Source: Hyphococcus formosus
GTDB lineage: Bacteria > Pseudomonadota > Alphaproteobacteria > Caulobacterales > Parvularculaceae
Assembly (NCBI RefSeq): GCF_046736345.1
Contig: NZ_CP157210.1
Coordinates: forward strand, 1,488,001-1,552,000
Length of the DNA stretch: 64,000 bases
Direction of reading: 5' to 3'
Positions 22,761 to 31,649 of the stretch are shown piece after piece. The notes beneath the pieces were generated by a model. It saw only the letters and a program-made list of their open reading frames with translations. It made no database searches and had not been told where the DNA came from. The position numbers were made by a program, and so were the translations under genes. The stretch's first letter is position 1, and the number at the start of each line of letters is the position of its first letter.

Positions 22761-24038
22761 CTATTTCGCCTCGATTTTGGTGAGACCATTCATATATGGC
22801 CGCAGCGCCTCTGGGATCGTTACCGAACCATCAGCCTCCTGATAGTTCTCAAGTATAGCCACCATTGTGCGGCCAACCGCAAGCCCGGACCCGTTAAGCG
22901 TATGCACGAATTTGGTTTGCTTTTCGCCCTTTGGTCGGCAGCGTGCATTCATGCGCAAGGCTTGGAAATCACCGCAGTTTGAGACCGAAGAAATCTCGCG
23001 GTACGCCTTCTGTCCCGGCAGCCACACTTCAATGTCATAGGTTTTGCGGGCACCAAAGCCCATATCACCGGTCGAAAGAACCATTGTCCGGAATGGAAGA
23101 TCGAGACGTTTCAAAACCTCTTCAGCGCATCCGATCATGCGTTCATGTTCGTCCTTCGATTGATCAGGTGCCGTAACCGAAACCAGTTCAACCTTGGCAA
23201 ACTGATGCAGGCGGATCATGCCGCGTGTATCACGCCCTGCCGATCCGGCCTCTGAGCGGAAACATGGCGTCCACGCCGTCAGGCGCATCGGTAGCTCTTC
23301 TTCGGCAACGATCTGATCACGAACCATATTGGTCAGCGAAACTTCCGCTGTCGGGATCAACCAATGATCGCCCGTGGTTTTAAACAAATCTTCCGCGAAT
23401 TTTGGCAATTGTCCGGTGCCGTAAAGCGCATCATCCTTGACCAGCAATGGCGGCGCGACCTCGGTGTAGTCGAATTCGCCCGTATGCAGATCAAGCATGA
23501 AATTTGCGATTGCCCGCTCGAACCGCGCCAATTGCCCTTTCAACAGAACAAAACGCGCGCCGGACATATTCGCCGCGGTCTCGAAATCCATCTGGCCGAG
23601 CGCCTCACCAATATCGAAATGTTCCTTGGCGTTGTCTGGGCTCTTTGGCTCGCCCCATGTGCGCAATTCCACATTGGCGCCTTCGTTCTCGCCTTCGGGA
23701 ACGTCATCGGCCGGAATATTTGGAATGCCGGATAAAATCTCGCGTATCGCGTCCTGCTTTTTCTTTTGCTCGGCTTCGGCGACCGGCATCTGTTTTTTGA
23801 CCGTATCGACCTCAGCGCGCAGGCGGTTGAATTCGTCTTCATCGCCTTTGGCTTTGGCCGCGCCAATCTGCTTCGATGCAGCGTTCCGGCGCTCCTGCAA
23901 TTCGTTGAGAACGTGGGTGTATTTGCGCGCTTCCTCATCAAGGGCGAGGATTTCGCCAGCGCGCGGGTTCAGGCCACGGCGCGCCAGTCCAGCGTCAAAT
24001 GCGTTTGGGTTGTCGCGGATGAATTTAATATCAAACAT
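22761..24038 (-). CDS. serS: Seryl-tRNA synthetase
   Basis: SerS is a class II aminoacyl-tRNA synthetase that charges tRNA-Ser in the cytosol. It has the N-terminal coiled-coil tRNA-binding arm (about 30-100, ERRNAASKQIGAAKAKGDE), motif 2 FRSEAGSAGRDTRGMIRLHQF and motif 3 NGSGLAVGRTMVAILENYQ. The length of 425 is normal. It lies in the conserved tatC-serS-surE order, 32 bases after tatC. Confidence 0.97.
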   Translation of the reverse strand: MFDIKFIRDNPNAFDAGLARRGLNPRAGEILALDEEARKYTHVLNELQERRNAASKQIGAAKAKGDEDEFNRLRAEVDTVKKQMPVAEAEQKKKQDAIREILSGIPNIPADDVPEGENEGANVELRTWGEPKSPDNAKEHFDIGEALGQMDFETAANMSGARFVLLKGQLARFERAIANFMLDLHTGEFDYTEVAPPLLVKDDALYGTGQLPKFAEDLFKTTGDHWLIPTAEVSLTNMVRDQIVAEEELPMRLTAWTPCFRSEAGSAGRDTRGMIRLHQFAKVELVSVTAPDQSKDEHERMIGCAEEVLKRLDLPFRTMVLSTGDMGFGARKTYDIEVWLPGQKAYREISSVSNCGDFQALRMNARCRPKGEKQTKFVHTLNGSGLAVGRTMVAILENYQEADGSVTIPEALRPYMNGLTKIEAK

Positions 24039-24070
24039 GGCGTCCGTTTAACTGTGTTGTGGAATGGGGT

Positions 24071-24901
24071 CTAGCCCGTCTCGGCGGCGGCTTCCTCTGC
24101 GGCTTTCTTTACGCGCTTCTCCGCCAAGCGCACGGAGATCACCGAAGCTTCATAAAGCGCAATGATTGATAAACCCAATACGAGCTGGCTGAACGGGTCC
24201 GGCGGCGTCAGGAACGCAGCCATGACGAAAATCACGACGATAGCCACCCGGCGGTTTTTGGTCAGGAATTTCGATGTCATCAGCCCCGCGCTTGCCAAAA
24301 GCGTAAAGAACACAGGCAATTGAAACGCAAAGCCAAAGGCCATGATGAGCGTCGTCATCAGCGATAGGTAATCGCCGACACGGGTCAGAAGTTCAATCGA
24401 GACACCGGTTCCGGTGCCCGCATCCCGTTCCATCCCCACCGCAAAACGCATGACAAACGGCATCAGCACAAAATAAACAAGCGCGGCCCCGGTGGTGAAC
24501 AATACCGGCATCGCCGCGAGAAAAGGCAACGCCGCCCGGCGCTCGCGGCGGTAAAGCCCCGGCGCAATGAATTTATAAATCTCATAGGCGACAATCGGGA
24601 ATGCCAGTGCAATCGCGCCCAATGCGGATAACCGCACCCGCGTGAAGAAGAATTCAAGCGGCGCAAAATAGAGCGTCGGCTCAACGCCCGCTTCGGTCAC
24701 GGCGCGCTCAAACGGAATAACCAGAAATTCGTAAAGCGGTATCGAAAAGATAAAACAGATCACAAAAGCAACGGCGAGCGCGCCCACCGATACGATCAGG
24801 CGTTGGCGCAACTCAACCAGATGATCGAGCAAAGGCGCAGCAGACGCCTGCACTTCATCATCTTCGGTTTCCGGCTTTTTCGTTGTGTTCTCACCGCTCA
24901 T
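24071..24901 (-). CDS. tatC: Sec-independent translocase subunit TatC
   Basis: TatC is the multi-spanning receptor of the twin-arginine export pathway in the inner membrane. The 276-residue protein has the N-terminal cytosolic HLVELRQRL motif with the conserved Glu, six hydrophobic spans, and the internal FFTRVRLS and FAFQLPVFFTLL blocks typical of TatC. A C-terminal tail rich in Lys/Glu/Ala follows the last span. Its ATG overlaps the tatB stop (ATGA). tatA, tatB and tatC form one operon downstream of scpAB. Confidence 0.97.
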   Translation of the reverse strand: MSGENTTKKPETEDDEVQASAAPLLDHLVELRQRLIVSVGALAVAFVICFIFSIPLYEFLVIPFERAVTEAGVEPTLYFAPLEFFFTRVRLSALGAIALAFPIVAYEIYKFIAPGLYRRERRAALPFLAAMPVLFTTGAALVYFVLMPFVMRFAVGMERDAGTGTGVSIELLTRVGDYLSLMTTLIMAFGFAFQLPVFFTLLASAGLMTSKFLTKNRRVAIVVIFVMAAFLTPPDPFSQLVLGLSIIALYEASVISVRLAEKRVKKAAEEAAAETG

Positions 24902-25308
24902 GGCTTGGCGGTCTCTTCGTTTTGGGTTTCCGTATCAGACGCTTTTGGTTCATCGTCGCCTTTTGGCGTATCCGCCACCGCATCCGATGCCGCTTTGTTG
25001 AGGTCATCAGCTTCTTTGCGGAGTTCCTCGTTTATCGGCTTGATCGTATCGTCGATGGCATTTTTAGCGTCTGTAATCGGGTTGTGTTTCTTGAGTTCGT
25101 CAATTTCCTTGCGAAGCTCTTCCATCTCGGCTTCGCGGGCCATTTGATCGAACGCCGCCGTGAACTCGCCAGCCATCGCCCTCGCCTTGGCGACAAGTCG
25201 CCCGGCGTCGCGCATGAATTTTGGCAAATCATTCGGGCCGACCACGATCAAAATGACCACAGCCACGAGCATTAGCTCAAAAAACCCGAATTGCGGCATG
25301 AGGCTCAT
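24898..25308 (-). CDS. tatB: Twin-arginine translocase subunit TatB
   Basis: TatB binds signal peptides together with TatC. The 136-residue protein has one N-terminal membrane span (FGFFELMLVAVVILIVVGPNDLP), the Tat-family hinge, an amphipathic helix and a long charged tail (about 60-136). Two starts are possible, ATG 25308 and ATG 25299 (MPQFGFF); the second is closer to family length before the span. It overlaps tatC by four bases and lies about 50 bases after tatA. Confidence 0.93.
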   Translation of the reverse strand: MSLMPQFGFFELMLVAVVILIVVGPNDLPKFMRDAGRLVAKARAMAGEFTAAFDQMAREAEMEELRKEIDELKKHNPITDAKNAIDDTIKPINEELRKEADDLNKAASDAVADTPKGDDEPKASDTETQNEETAKP

Positions 25309-25359
25309 AAGCGGCCGGTCACACTTTCAACAGTTTGCATTTCGGTTGCGGTGCGCGAA

Positions 25360-25581
25360 TTAATCAGCGCGGGATTTTTCTTCGTCTGACACAGGGGTTA
25401 CATCCACCGCCTTGTCGCCGCGATCATCAATCGCTTTTTCATCGTCCTGAAGGCCCTTGCGGAAGGATTTAATCCCTTTCGCAAAATCGCCCATGATCGA
25501 CGAAATTTTACCGCCACCACCGAATAAAAGCAGGGCCAACACCAGAATTATGACAATTTGCCAGGGTCCAATTGCGCCCAT
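25360..25581 (-). CDS. tatA: Twin-arginine translocase subunit TatA
   Basis: TatA forms the export pore. The 73-residue protein has the short membrane span GPWQIVIILVLALLLFGG, the KISSIMGDFAKGIKSFRKGL amphipathic helix (with the FG and GxxxKxFK-like pattern) and an acidic tail. I chose ATG 25581 because GAGAGG lies just ahead; upstream codons lack any Tat feature. It is the first gene of the tatABC run and 100 bases after scpB. Confidence 0.94.
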   Translation of the reverse strand: MGAIGPWQIVIILVLALLLFGGGGKISSIMGDFAKGIKSFRKGLQDDEKAIDDRGDKAVDVTPVSDEEKSRAD

Positions 25582-25682
25582 TTTGCGCCTCTCAAATAAT
25601 TTCACGCTATAGGTAGAACGGGCGCGCGAAAGACGCAAACGCCAATCCCAAAATTTGGCCCGAAATTTGGCCCGAAATTCGG

Positions 25683-26780
25683 TTAGATATCGGCCGCTTC
25701 ATCGACAGAATCCGCCGATTCCGCATTTTCTTCCTCTTCGAGGAAGTCTTGCGCAAATTCGCCTTCCTCGCCGCCTTCTCCGTCATCCTCGTCATCTTCC
25801 GCCTCTGTCGGGGTCGGAACCGAGAAACCGGGTGGAAGGCGCGCATCGAGAAGACCCGCCGCTTTGAGGTCTGCAAGACCGGGCAAGTCGCTCACCGATT
25901 CAAGACCAAAATGCTCAAGGAAAGCCTGCGTTGTACCGTAAAGCGTTGGACGCCCCGGCACATCACGGCGTTTGCCGCGCAATTTCACCCAACCGATTTC
26001 CAAAAGCTGATCGAGCGAACCTTTTGCAACCTGCACGCCGCGAACATCTTCGATATCGGCGCGTGTACAAGGCTGGTGATAGGCAATGATCGCCAGCGTC
26101 TCTAGCGCCGCGCGCGAGAGCTTGCGTTGTGTGGTTTTCTCTTTCTGAAGGACATGCGCTACATCCGGCGCGGTCGCGAAATAGAATTTGCCGTCCACCG
26201 CACGCAAATTGACACCGCGATTTTCGTAATCGGTTTTAACCCGCTCGATTAACGCATCGGTGGGCGCACCGGCCGGCAGGCGGTCAACGATGCTCTTCTT
26301 ATCAAGTGGTTCAAACGCCGCGAAGAGCAATGCTTCAAGCATACGCGATTGCTCCGCAATATCCTCTTCTGTCCACTCAACCGGCGCAGCCGCTTCCGGC
26401 GCTTCGGCGGTCTCTTGCTCTGCGTTTACGTCGTCGCTTTGTTCTGCGTCATCGCTTTGCGCAGCTTCATTCTGTTTAGGGGCACCCTCGCCATCGGTTT
26501 CGGCGACGGGCTCTTCAGCGATTTCATCCGCTTGCGCCGAAACAACGTCCTCATCTGGCGTTTCTTCCTGCGCAGCCTCATCGTCGCCGGACGTCATCGC
26601 CTCGCGGTCATCCGATGCGATAACATCGTCCTCGACCGTTTCCTGCTCCAACTCGCTATCGGTAACCTGATCTTTCACGCTAGTCTCTTCGCTTTCTTCA
26701 CTCGTCAATTCCTCAACGAGCGCTTCTTGGGTCGCACGCGCGTCCAATCCTTTGAAATCTCTTCCGGCGTCAGAATCCAT
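25683..26780 (-). CDS. scpB: Segregation and condensation protein B with long acidic extensions
   Basis: ScpB is the winged-helix (kite) subunit of the SMC-ScpAB condensin. The family core is residues 140-310: RMLEALLFAAFEPLD, KLSRAALETLAIIAYHQPCTRADIEDVRGV, RGKRRDVPGRPTLYGTT and FLEHFGLESVSDLPGL. An N-terminal extension of about 135 residues is extremely rich in Glu, Asp, Ala and Ser, and the C-terminal 40 residues are also acidic. Typical ScpB is about 200 residues. The ATG overlaps the scpA stop by one base (TAATG). The extension has no motif I know. Confidence 0.93.
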   Translation of the reverse strand: MDSDAGRDFKGLDARATQEALVEELTSEESEETSVKDQVTDSELEQETVEDDVIASDDREAMTSGDDEAAQEETPDEDVVSAQADEIAEEPVAETDGEGAPKQNEAAQSDDAEQSDDVNAEQETAEAPEAAAPVEWTEEDIAEQSRMLEALLFAAFEPLDKKSIVDRLPAGAPTDALIERVKTDYENRGVNLRAVDGKFYFATAPDVAHVLQKEKTTQRKLSRAALETLAIIAYHQPCTRADIEDVRGVQVAKGSLDQLLEIGWVKLRGKRRDVPGRPTLYGTTQAFLEHFGLESVSDLPGLADLKAAGLLDARLPPGFSVPTPTEAEDDEDDGEGGEEGEFAQDFLEEEENAESADSVDEAADI

Positions 26781-27655
26781 TATGACGCATCCCCTTCATC
26801 CGTCGACTGACGAGCTTTGATATAAATAGGCTCGAAGGTACCCAATTGCCGAAGATCAATCTTCCCGGCCTTGGCGAATTCGAGCGCGGCGTTAAACGAG
26901 CTGGCAAGCACCGAAACATCTGGTGCCTCAACATCATAGGTCGTGGTCAGCGAACGTAATTCTGTCCATTCGGGGATCGCCCCGAGAATACGCTCAAGCC
27001 GATTACGGGCAGCTTCAACGGAATAAACCGCAGGCGGATCAAGATGGTATTCCCGGTCAACCGCCGCAACGCGCTGAACCGCATAGGCCCGCAACAAATC
27101 ATAAAGGTCCGCTTGCCAATCAGGCTTATGCGTGACCCGAACACCTTCGGGTGCTCCGCGCGGGAAAAAGTCTTCGCCTTTTTGCGGTAGGGCCTGAAGA
27201 TCCTCGACGACCTTCCGCATGGCCTCAAGCCGTTGCAACTGGAAGGCAAGCCGCGCAGCCATTTCATCCGCAGTCGGCTCATCATCGTCGCTTTCAACGA
27301 CCGGCAGAAGCATCTTCGATTTCAAGAAGGCAAGCCAGGACGCCATGACCAGATAATCAGCCGCAAGTTCAAGATTGCGTTCTTTGGCAACCTCGACAAA
27401 ACGCAAATACTGATCGACCAAGGCGACCATCGAGATTTTGCGAATATCGACTTTCTGGTGGCGCGCAAGATCAAGAAGGACGTCGAGCGGACCTTCATAG
27501 CCGTCAAGATTGACGATCAACGCATCAACGGCGTCATCCTCAGGCACAGCAACGCGCACAGGAGCATCAAATGCCTCCTGAGCCTCTTCGACCGCAGGGG
27601 TCGCGCCCTCTTCGGTCACAACAGCCGCCAATACAATATTCTCACCATCCGCCAT
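26780..27655 (-). CDS. scpA: Segregation and condensation protein A
   Basis: ScpA is the kleisin subunit of bacterial condensin and bridges the SMC heads. The 291-residue protein has an acidic lead of about 40 residues, then VNLDGYEGPLDVLLDLARHQKVDIRKISM, VDQYLRFVEVAKERNLELAADYLVMASWLAFLKSKMLLP and the C-terminal winged helix (FNAALEFAKAGKIDLRQLGTFEPIYIK). It precedes scpB with a one-base overlap and follows nagZ in the conserved alphaproteobacterial order. Confidence 0.96.
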   Translation of the reverse strand: MADGENIVLAAVVTEEGATPAVEEAQEAFDAPVRVAVPEDDAVDALIVNLDGYEGPLDVLLDLARHQKVDIRKISMVALVDQYLRFVEVAKERNLELAADYLVMASWLAFLKSKMLLPVVESDDDEPTADEMAARLAFQLQRLEAMRKVVEDLQALPQKGEDFFPRGAPEGVRVTHKPDWQADLYDLLRAYAVQRVAAVDREYHLDPPAVYSVEAARNRLERILGAIPEWTELRSLTTTYDVEAPDVSVLASSFNAALEFAKAGKIDLRQLGTFEPIYIKARQSTDEGDAS

Positions 27656-27714
27656 TACGCCACATAAGACCGATTCTAGCCCCCGCCATCAGCCTTTTAC
27701 GCCCCTGTTGAAAA

Positions 27715-28734
27715 TCAGACCAAGACGGGCTTCAGGAGCGCGTTTAGCCACTCATAGGCCTCGGCCGTATCGCTCCTGTCAACCTTGCGCAGGTCGCCTA
27801 GCGCTGCCTTGGCGCGGGTTTCCGCCTTGCCGCTTAAGGATTTCAATGCCTTAGCGCTTTCGCGCTTTTCTTCCATTGAGAAATTGCAATTCAGCGCAAT
27901 GTCACAGCCAGCCGCATAAGCCCCGAAAATCCTGTCTGCGATTGCCCCGCCCAGCGCTTTCATCTTGAGATCGTCTGTCATCAACAGCCCGTCAAAGCCA
28001 ATTTCGCCGCGAATGACGTCTTCGACGATCACGGGAGAGAGGGTCGCCGGCCGTTCCTTGTCATAGGCCTCAAACACAATATGCGCGGTCATGCCCATGC
28101 GCGCATCGCTAAACGCGCGGAATGGCCGGAAGTCGACCTCGCGCAGATCATCTTTTCGCGCACAAACATTCGGCAGGTCATGATGGCTATCACAAAGCGC
28201 GCGCCCATGGCCGGGAAGATGTTTGATGACCGGTAAAGCCCCGCCCTCTTTCAGCCCCTCGACCTGTGCCTTGGCCAGTTGAATGATCGTATCCTGATGT
28301 TTTGCCAATGCGCGGTCGCCGATCACGACAGGGTCCGCGTCCATCTGCGGGACATCAAGCATCGGAACGCAATTGACGGTCACACCGCAATCGGAAACCA
28401 ACCGGCCCAACAGATAGCCATTCAGCTTTGCTGCCTCAGCCGCTTTAATTGGATCGAGCCTGTGCAACTCGCCAAAGGTTGCTGGTGCGGGATGCTGCGG
28501 AAACACCGGCGGCTTCATGCGCGCCACGCGCCCGCCTTCCTGATCAATCAGGATCGGCGCATCGTCCCGCCCCACACATTCGCGCAATTCATCGCAATGA
28601 GCACGCAATTGATCGGCGCTTTCGCAATGACGCGCAAAGACGATAAACCCCCACGGGTCTACCTCACGGAAAAACGCGCGTTCCTCCGGGGAGAGACGCG
28701 CGCCTTCACAATCAAATATCGCTGCTGTGGGCAT
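27715..28734 (-). CDS. nagZ: Beta-N-acetylglucosaminidase NagZ (GH3)
   Basis: NagZ removes N-acetylglucosamine from recycled muropeptides in the cytosol; in beta-lactamase-inducing species its products are inducer signals. The 339-residue protein has the GH3 motif KHLPGHGRALCDSHHDLP (catalytic His in the flexible loop), LIDQEGGRVARMKPP, and GFDGLLMTDDLKMKAL with the nucleophile Asp. It lies 42 bases after the SPOR gene and before scpA. Confidence 0.95.
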   Translation of the reverse strand: MPTAAIFDCEGARLSPEERAFFREVDPWGFIVFARHCESADQLRAHCDELRECVGRDDAPILIDQEGGRVARMKPPVFPQHPAPATFGELHRLDPIKAAEAAKLNGYLLGRLVSDCGVTVNCVPMLDVPQMDADPVVIGDRALAKHQDTIIQLAKAQVEGLKEGGALPVIKHLPGHGRALCDSHHDLPNVCARKDDLREVDFRPFRAFSDARMGMTAHIVFEAYDKERPATLSPVIVEDVIRGEIGFDGLLMTDDLKMKALGGAIADRIFGAYAAGCDIALNCNFSMEEKRESAKALKSLSGKAETRAKAALGDLRKVDRSDTAEAYEWLNALLKPVLV

Positions 28735-28776
28735 TAGCCCGTCACCTCAAACTCACTGGTCAGCAAAGCACCTATC

Positions 28777-29634
28777 CTAGAGCGCTTTGATCAGACAATC
28801 CTGGCCACGTTCTTTCAGGCCGGCACAATAGGTTTTCGCCGCATCCGATGATGAGAACGGACCAATCCGCAGACGATGATAAACCCCGCGATCACCAAGG
28901 TCTGCGCGTTCTACGTCAGGTGATTTCCCGTCGAGGTAACCACCAAGCTTGCCTTCAAGCCGTGACCACTGGGCCATGGCTTCGTCATTTGAACGAAACG
29001 CACCGACCTGAACGACATGCGATCCGCTCCGGGCAGAACCACTCGCACGGGACGCCGGGCGAACATTGCTGGCCGGTGTTGTGCTTGCGGGTGTCGTCGG
29101 TGTGACGCTCACGGTTTCCGGTGCTTCATTGCGGGGCTTTTGTGATGGCACAGCCTCAGGGCCAAGCGTCGCCGCATCTTCCTCTTTCAGGCTCGCGAGG
29201 CGGTCTTCGACTTCGTCGCTGATATCCGCGGCAGCGCCTTCTGCTTCAGCGGCCAATGCGCCAATCGTATCGTCAACATTGCGGGTGACGGGCTCTTCCG
29301 GGCCTTCAGCCAAGGTCGTGACTGGCTCCGGGTCATTGCCGTCAAGCGCGTCATAGACTTCGCGATCAGCAACTTCTTCGCCGCTATCGGCAGTTTCGAT
29401 TTTGATAGGCTCAGGGTCAGCGGCCACATAGGGCATTTCCGCAATACCGCCCTCGCGTCCTGCCTTCACCCCTTGGTTATATGAAATCCACACGACCGAA
29501 ACAAAAGCACCGATCATGACGATGCCCATGATGAGAACGACTAAGCCCGACAGGCCGCGATCATCATCATCGTCGAATTCGTCATATTCCTGATAATCTT
29601 CGTCGTAGGTTTCGTCTTGTGCTGCGTTGGTCAT
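28777..29634 (-). CDS. SPOR-domain membrane protein
   Basis: The protein has 285 residues: an acidic cytoplasmic start (about 1-28), one membrane span (GLVVLIMGIVMIGAFVSVVWIS, about 29-50), a long low-complexity periplasmic linker rich in Glu, Pro, Thr and Ala, and a C-terminal SPOR domain (about 208-285, HVVQVGAFRSNDEAMAQWSRL and YHRLRIGPFSSSDAAKTYC). SPOR domains bind denuded glycan at the septum, so it is probably a division-site protein like FtsN or DedD. It is upstream of nagZ. In many relatives argS lies just before it; here only a 241-base gap separates it from dgt. Confidence 0.9.
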   Translation of the reverse strand: MTNAAQDETYDEDYQEYDEFDDDDDRGLSGLVVLIMGIVMIGAFVSVVWISYNQGVKAGREGGIAEMPYVAADPEPIKIETADSGEEVADREVYDALDGNDPEPVTTLAEGPEEPVTRNVDDTIGALAAEAEGAAADISDEVEDRLASLKEEDAATLGPEAVPSQKPRNEAPETVSVTPTTPASTTPASNVRPASRASGSARSGSHVVQVGAFRSNDEAMAQWSRLEGKLGGYLDGKSPDVERADLGDRGVYHRLRIGPFSSSDAAKTYCAGLKERGQDCLIKAL

Positions 29635-29875
29635 TTTTTTAGGCCGCTCCTTGCCCGACGTCGTTTAAGACGCCTGTATCATCTGTGTGCGCCCGAAAGG
29701 TCATAGGCGCGTTAATTCAGTTAGCGCAAGAGCGCGTTTTGCTCATCTTGCATACTCGCATATATGCTTACTCAACATATCTAGCCGCGATCGCACTGAG
29801 AAATCCCGAACCATCCGGTCGACCGAATCGCTTTGCGTCGTTCATTCTACCACTTTAGCGGCGAATGATAGAGCT

Positions 29876-31093
29876 TTAGCCCTCAAATTCGTCACCAAAA
29901 AGGCGACGATACTCCCGCGCAGCATAACGGTCGGTCATCCCTGCGATATAGTCACAAACCACCCGCGCCAAGCGGGCTTCGCTCGCGCCCTCATAGCGGC
30001 TTCGCCATTCAGGCGGCAATGTCTCCGGCTCGTGGAAAAACAAGTCAAACAAAGATTTAATGATTCGCTTCGCGCGGCTGCGGGCGCGATTGACCTTGTA
30101 ATGACGATACATGTTCTCATGCAGGAAAGACCGCAATCCGCTCAGATCGCGATCCATCTCCGGGGAGAAAGCACTGAACGCATGATCGGCGCGGCGAATT
30201 TCATCGGCATGGGCCGGCTTGTCCGCCTCAAGACGTCGGCGGGTTTCCGAAAGGACGTCCTGAACCATCGCGCCAATCAAATCCGAAACTGCTTCCGCAA
30301 TCAGGATAACGCGCGGCGCATCAGGAAAACGCTCTTCGGCGGCGCGCAGCGCTGGGCCCACAAGCGGGACATCCCGCGCTTCCCCAAAATCAAACAGCCC
30401 CGCCCGCAGGCCGTCATCCACGTCGTGATTATTATAGGCAATGTCATCAGCAAGAGCCGCCACTTGCGCCTCAAGCGACGGAAAGCTGTCGAGCCACAAA
30501 TCATGCGCTTCCGCATATTCGACAATCGCCGCCGGCAGCGGGTCTTTCTTTTTGGCCAACGGCCCGGTCAGCGGGCCGTTATGCTTGACGACGCCCTCAA
30601 GGGTTTCCCAAGTCAGATTGAGCCCATCGAATTCAGCGTGCCGCCGCTCGAGCTTGGTGAGCAGGCGCAAGGTTTGGGCGTTATGGTCGAAGCCGTCATA
30701 TTTCTCCATGCACTGAACCAGCACATCCTCGCCCGTATGCCCGAAGGGCGGATGGCCCAGATCGTGCGCCAGCGCCAGACTTTCGGCGAGGTCTTCATCA
30801 AGCTTGAGCGCCCGCGCGAGCGTGCGCGCAATCTGCGCCACTTCCAGCGAATGGGTCAGGCGGGTTCGGTAATGATCGCCCTCATGGGAGATGAAAACCT
30901 GGGTCTTATGCTTGAGACGCCGGAACGCCACAGCATGAATCACCCGGTCGCGGTCCCGCTGAAACGGGGTGCGAAATGCGCTTTCGGCCTCCTTATACAG
31001 GCGACCGCGCGTCGCCTCCGCGCGCGCCGCATAGGGCGCAAGCGTTGCCGGGAACGCCATAGGCTTTACTTCAGGAGTCGTATTTTTCGACAT
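29876..31093 (-). CDS. dgt: dGTPase-like deoxynucleoside triphosphohydrolase
   Basis: This is an HD-domain hydrolase that removes triphosphate from dNTPs. The 405-residue protein has AFRTPFQRDRDRVIHAVAFRRL, the first metal His in HYRTRLTHSLEV, the HD pair in ALAHDLGHPPFGHTGE and DIAYNNHDVDDG. This matches the type-2 dgt subfamily of alphaproteobacteria. ATG 31093 lacks a strong ribosome site; an internal Met12 is an alternative. It is divergent from erpA across 217 bases. The substrate range is not readable from sequence. Confidence 0.93.
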   Translation of the reverse strand: MSKNTTPEVKPMAFPATLAPYAARAEATRGRLYKEAESAFRTPFQRDRDRVIHAVAFRRLKHKTQVFISHEGDHYRTRLTHSLEVAQIARTLARALKLDEDLAESLALAHDLGHPPFGHTGEDVLVQCMEKYDGFDHNAQTLRLLTKLERRHAEFDGLNLTWETLEGVVKHNGPLTGPLAKKKDPLPAAIVEYAEAHDLWLDSFPSLEAQVAALADDIAYNNHDVDDGLRAGLFDFGEARDVPLVGPALRAAEERFPDAPRVILIAEAVSDLIGAMVQDVLSETRRRLEADKPAHADEIRRADHAFSAFSPEMDRDLSGLRSFLHENMYRHYKVNRARSRAKRIIKSLFDLFFHEPETLPPEWRSRYEGASEARLARVVCDYIAGMTDRYAAREYRRLFGDEFEG

Positions 31094-31310
31094 ATATTCA
31101 GCTACTTACGCCTTTTTCCGCACTTATTGCATTTGCAATGTGAAACCGCCCTATCGCCCTTTGTCTGCCGATTCCACAAAGTTTTCCCTAAGCCATATTC
31201 AAAACTTGATCAAAAATTGACGCCTTCTTGCGAACAATCCGAAACTTGACCCTCGAATTTCAGCGACTGGCCCACTATGTTTCAGCCAGATAAGTCAAAA
31301 GAGTAAGCAA

Positions 31311-31646
31311 ATGTCTGACGCCACGCCTGTTACCGTATCTGATCGCGCTGCCAAACGTATCGCGGCGATCCTGTCGAAGGAGCCTGAAGGCGCAATGTTG
31401 CGCGTTTCGGTCGAAGGCGGCGGTTGCTCCGGCTTTCAATACAAGTTCGACATCGTCAATGATCGCGAAGATGACGATCTGGCGCTCGATGCCGATGGTT
31501 ATGCGGTTTTGATCGACTCGGTCTCTGTGGACTATCTCAGCGGTTCCGTCATCGACTTTTCTGACGAGCTGATCGGCGCAGCATTCAAAATCGAGAACCC
31601 GAACGCGACTGCGTCTTGCGGCTGCGGCACGAGCTTTAGCCTCTAA
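31311..31646 (+). CDS. erpA: Iron-sulfur cluster insertion protein ErpA (A-type carrier)
   Basis: A-type carriers deliver Fe-S clusters to target apoproteins. The 111-residue protein has the three conserved cysteines: Cys39 in GGGCSGF and Cys103 and Cys105 in SCGCGTSF. VSDRAAKRIAAILSKEP at the start and the DSVSVDYLSGSVIDFSDEL block fit ErpA. Its position divergent from dgt is the usual alphaproteobacterial one. It is followed after three bases by the convergent end of a ClpP-like gene. Confidence 0.94.
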   Translation: MSDATPVTVSDRAAKRIAAILSKEPEGAMLRVSVEGGGCSGFQYKFDIVNDREDDDLALDADGYAVLIDSVSVDYLSGSVIDFSDELIGAAFKIENPNATASCGCGTSFSL

Positions 31647-31649
31647 CCC

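Noticed and set aside
29687..31249. A 520-codon plus-strand frame
   Set aside because: It is antisense to dgt, whose HD motifs are intact; it has no family features.
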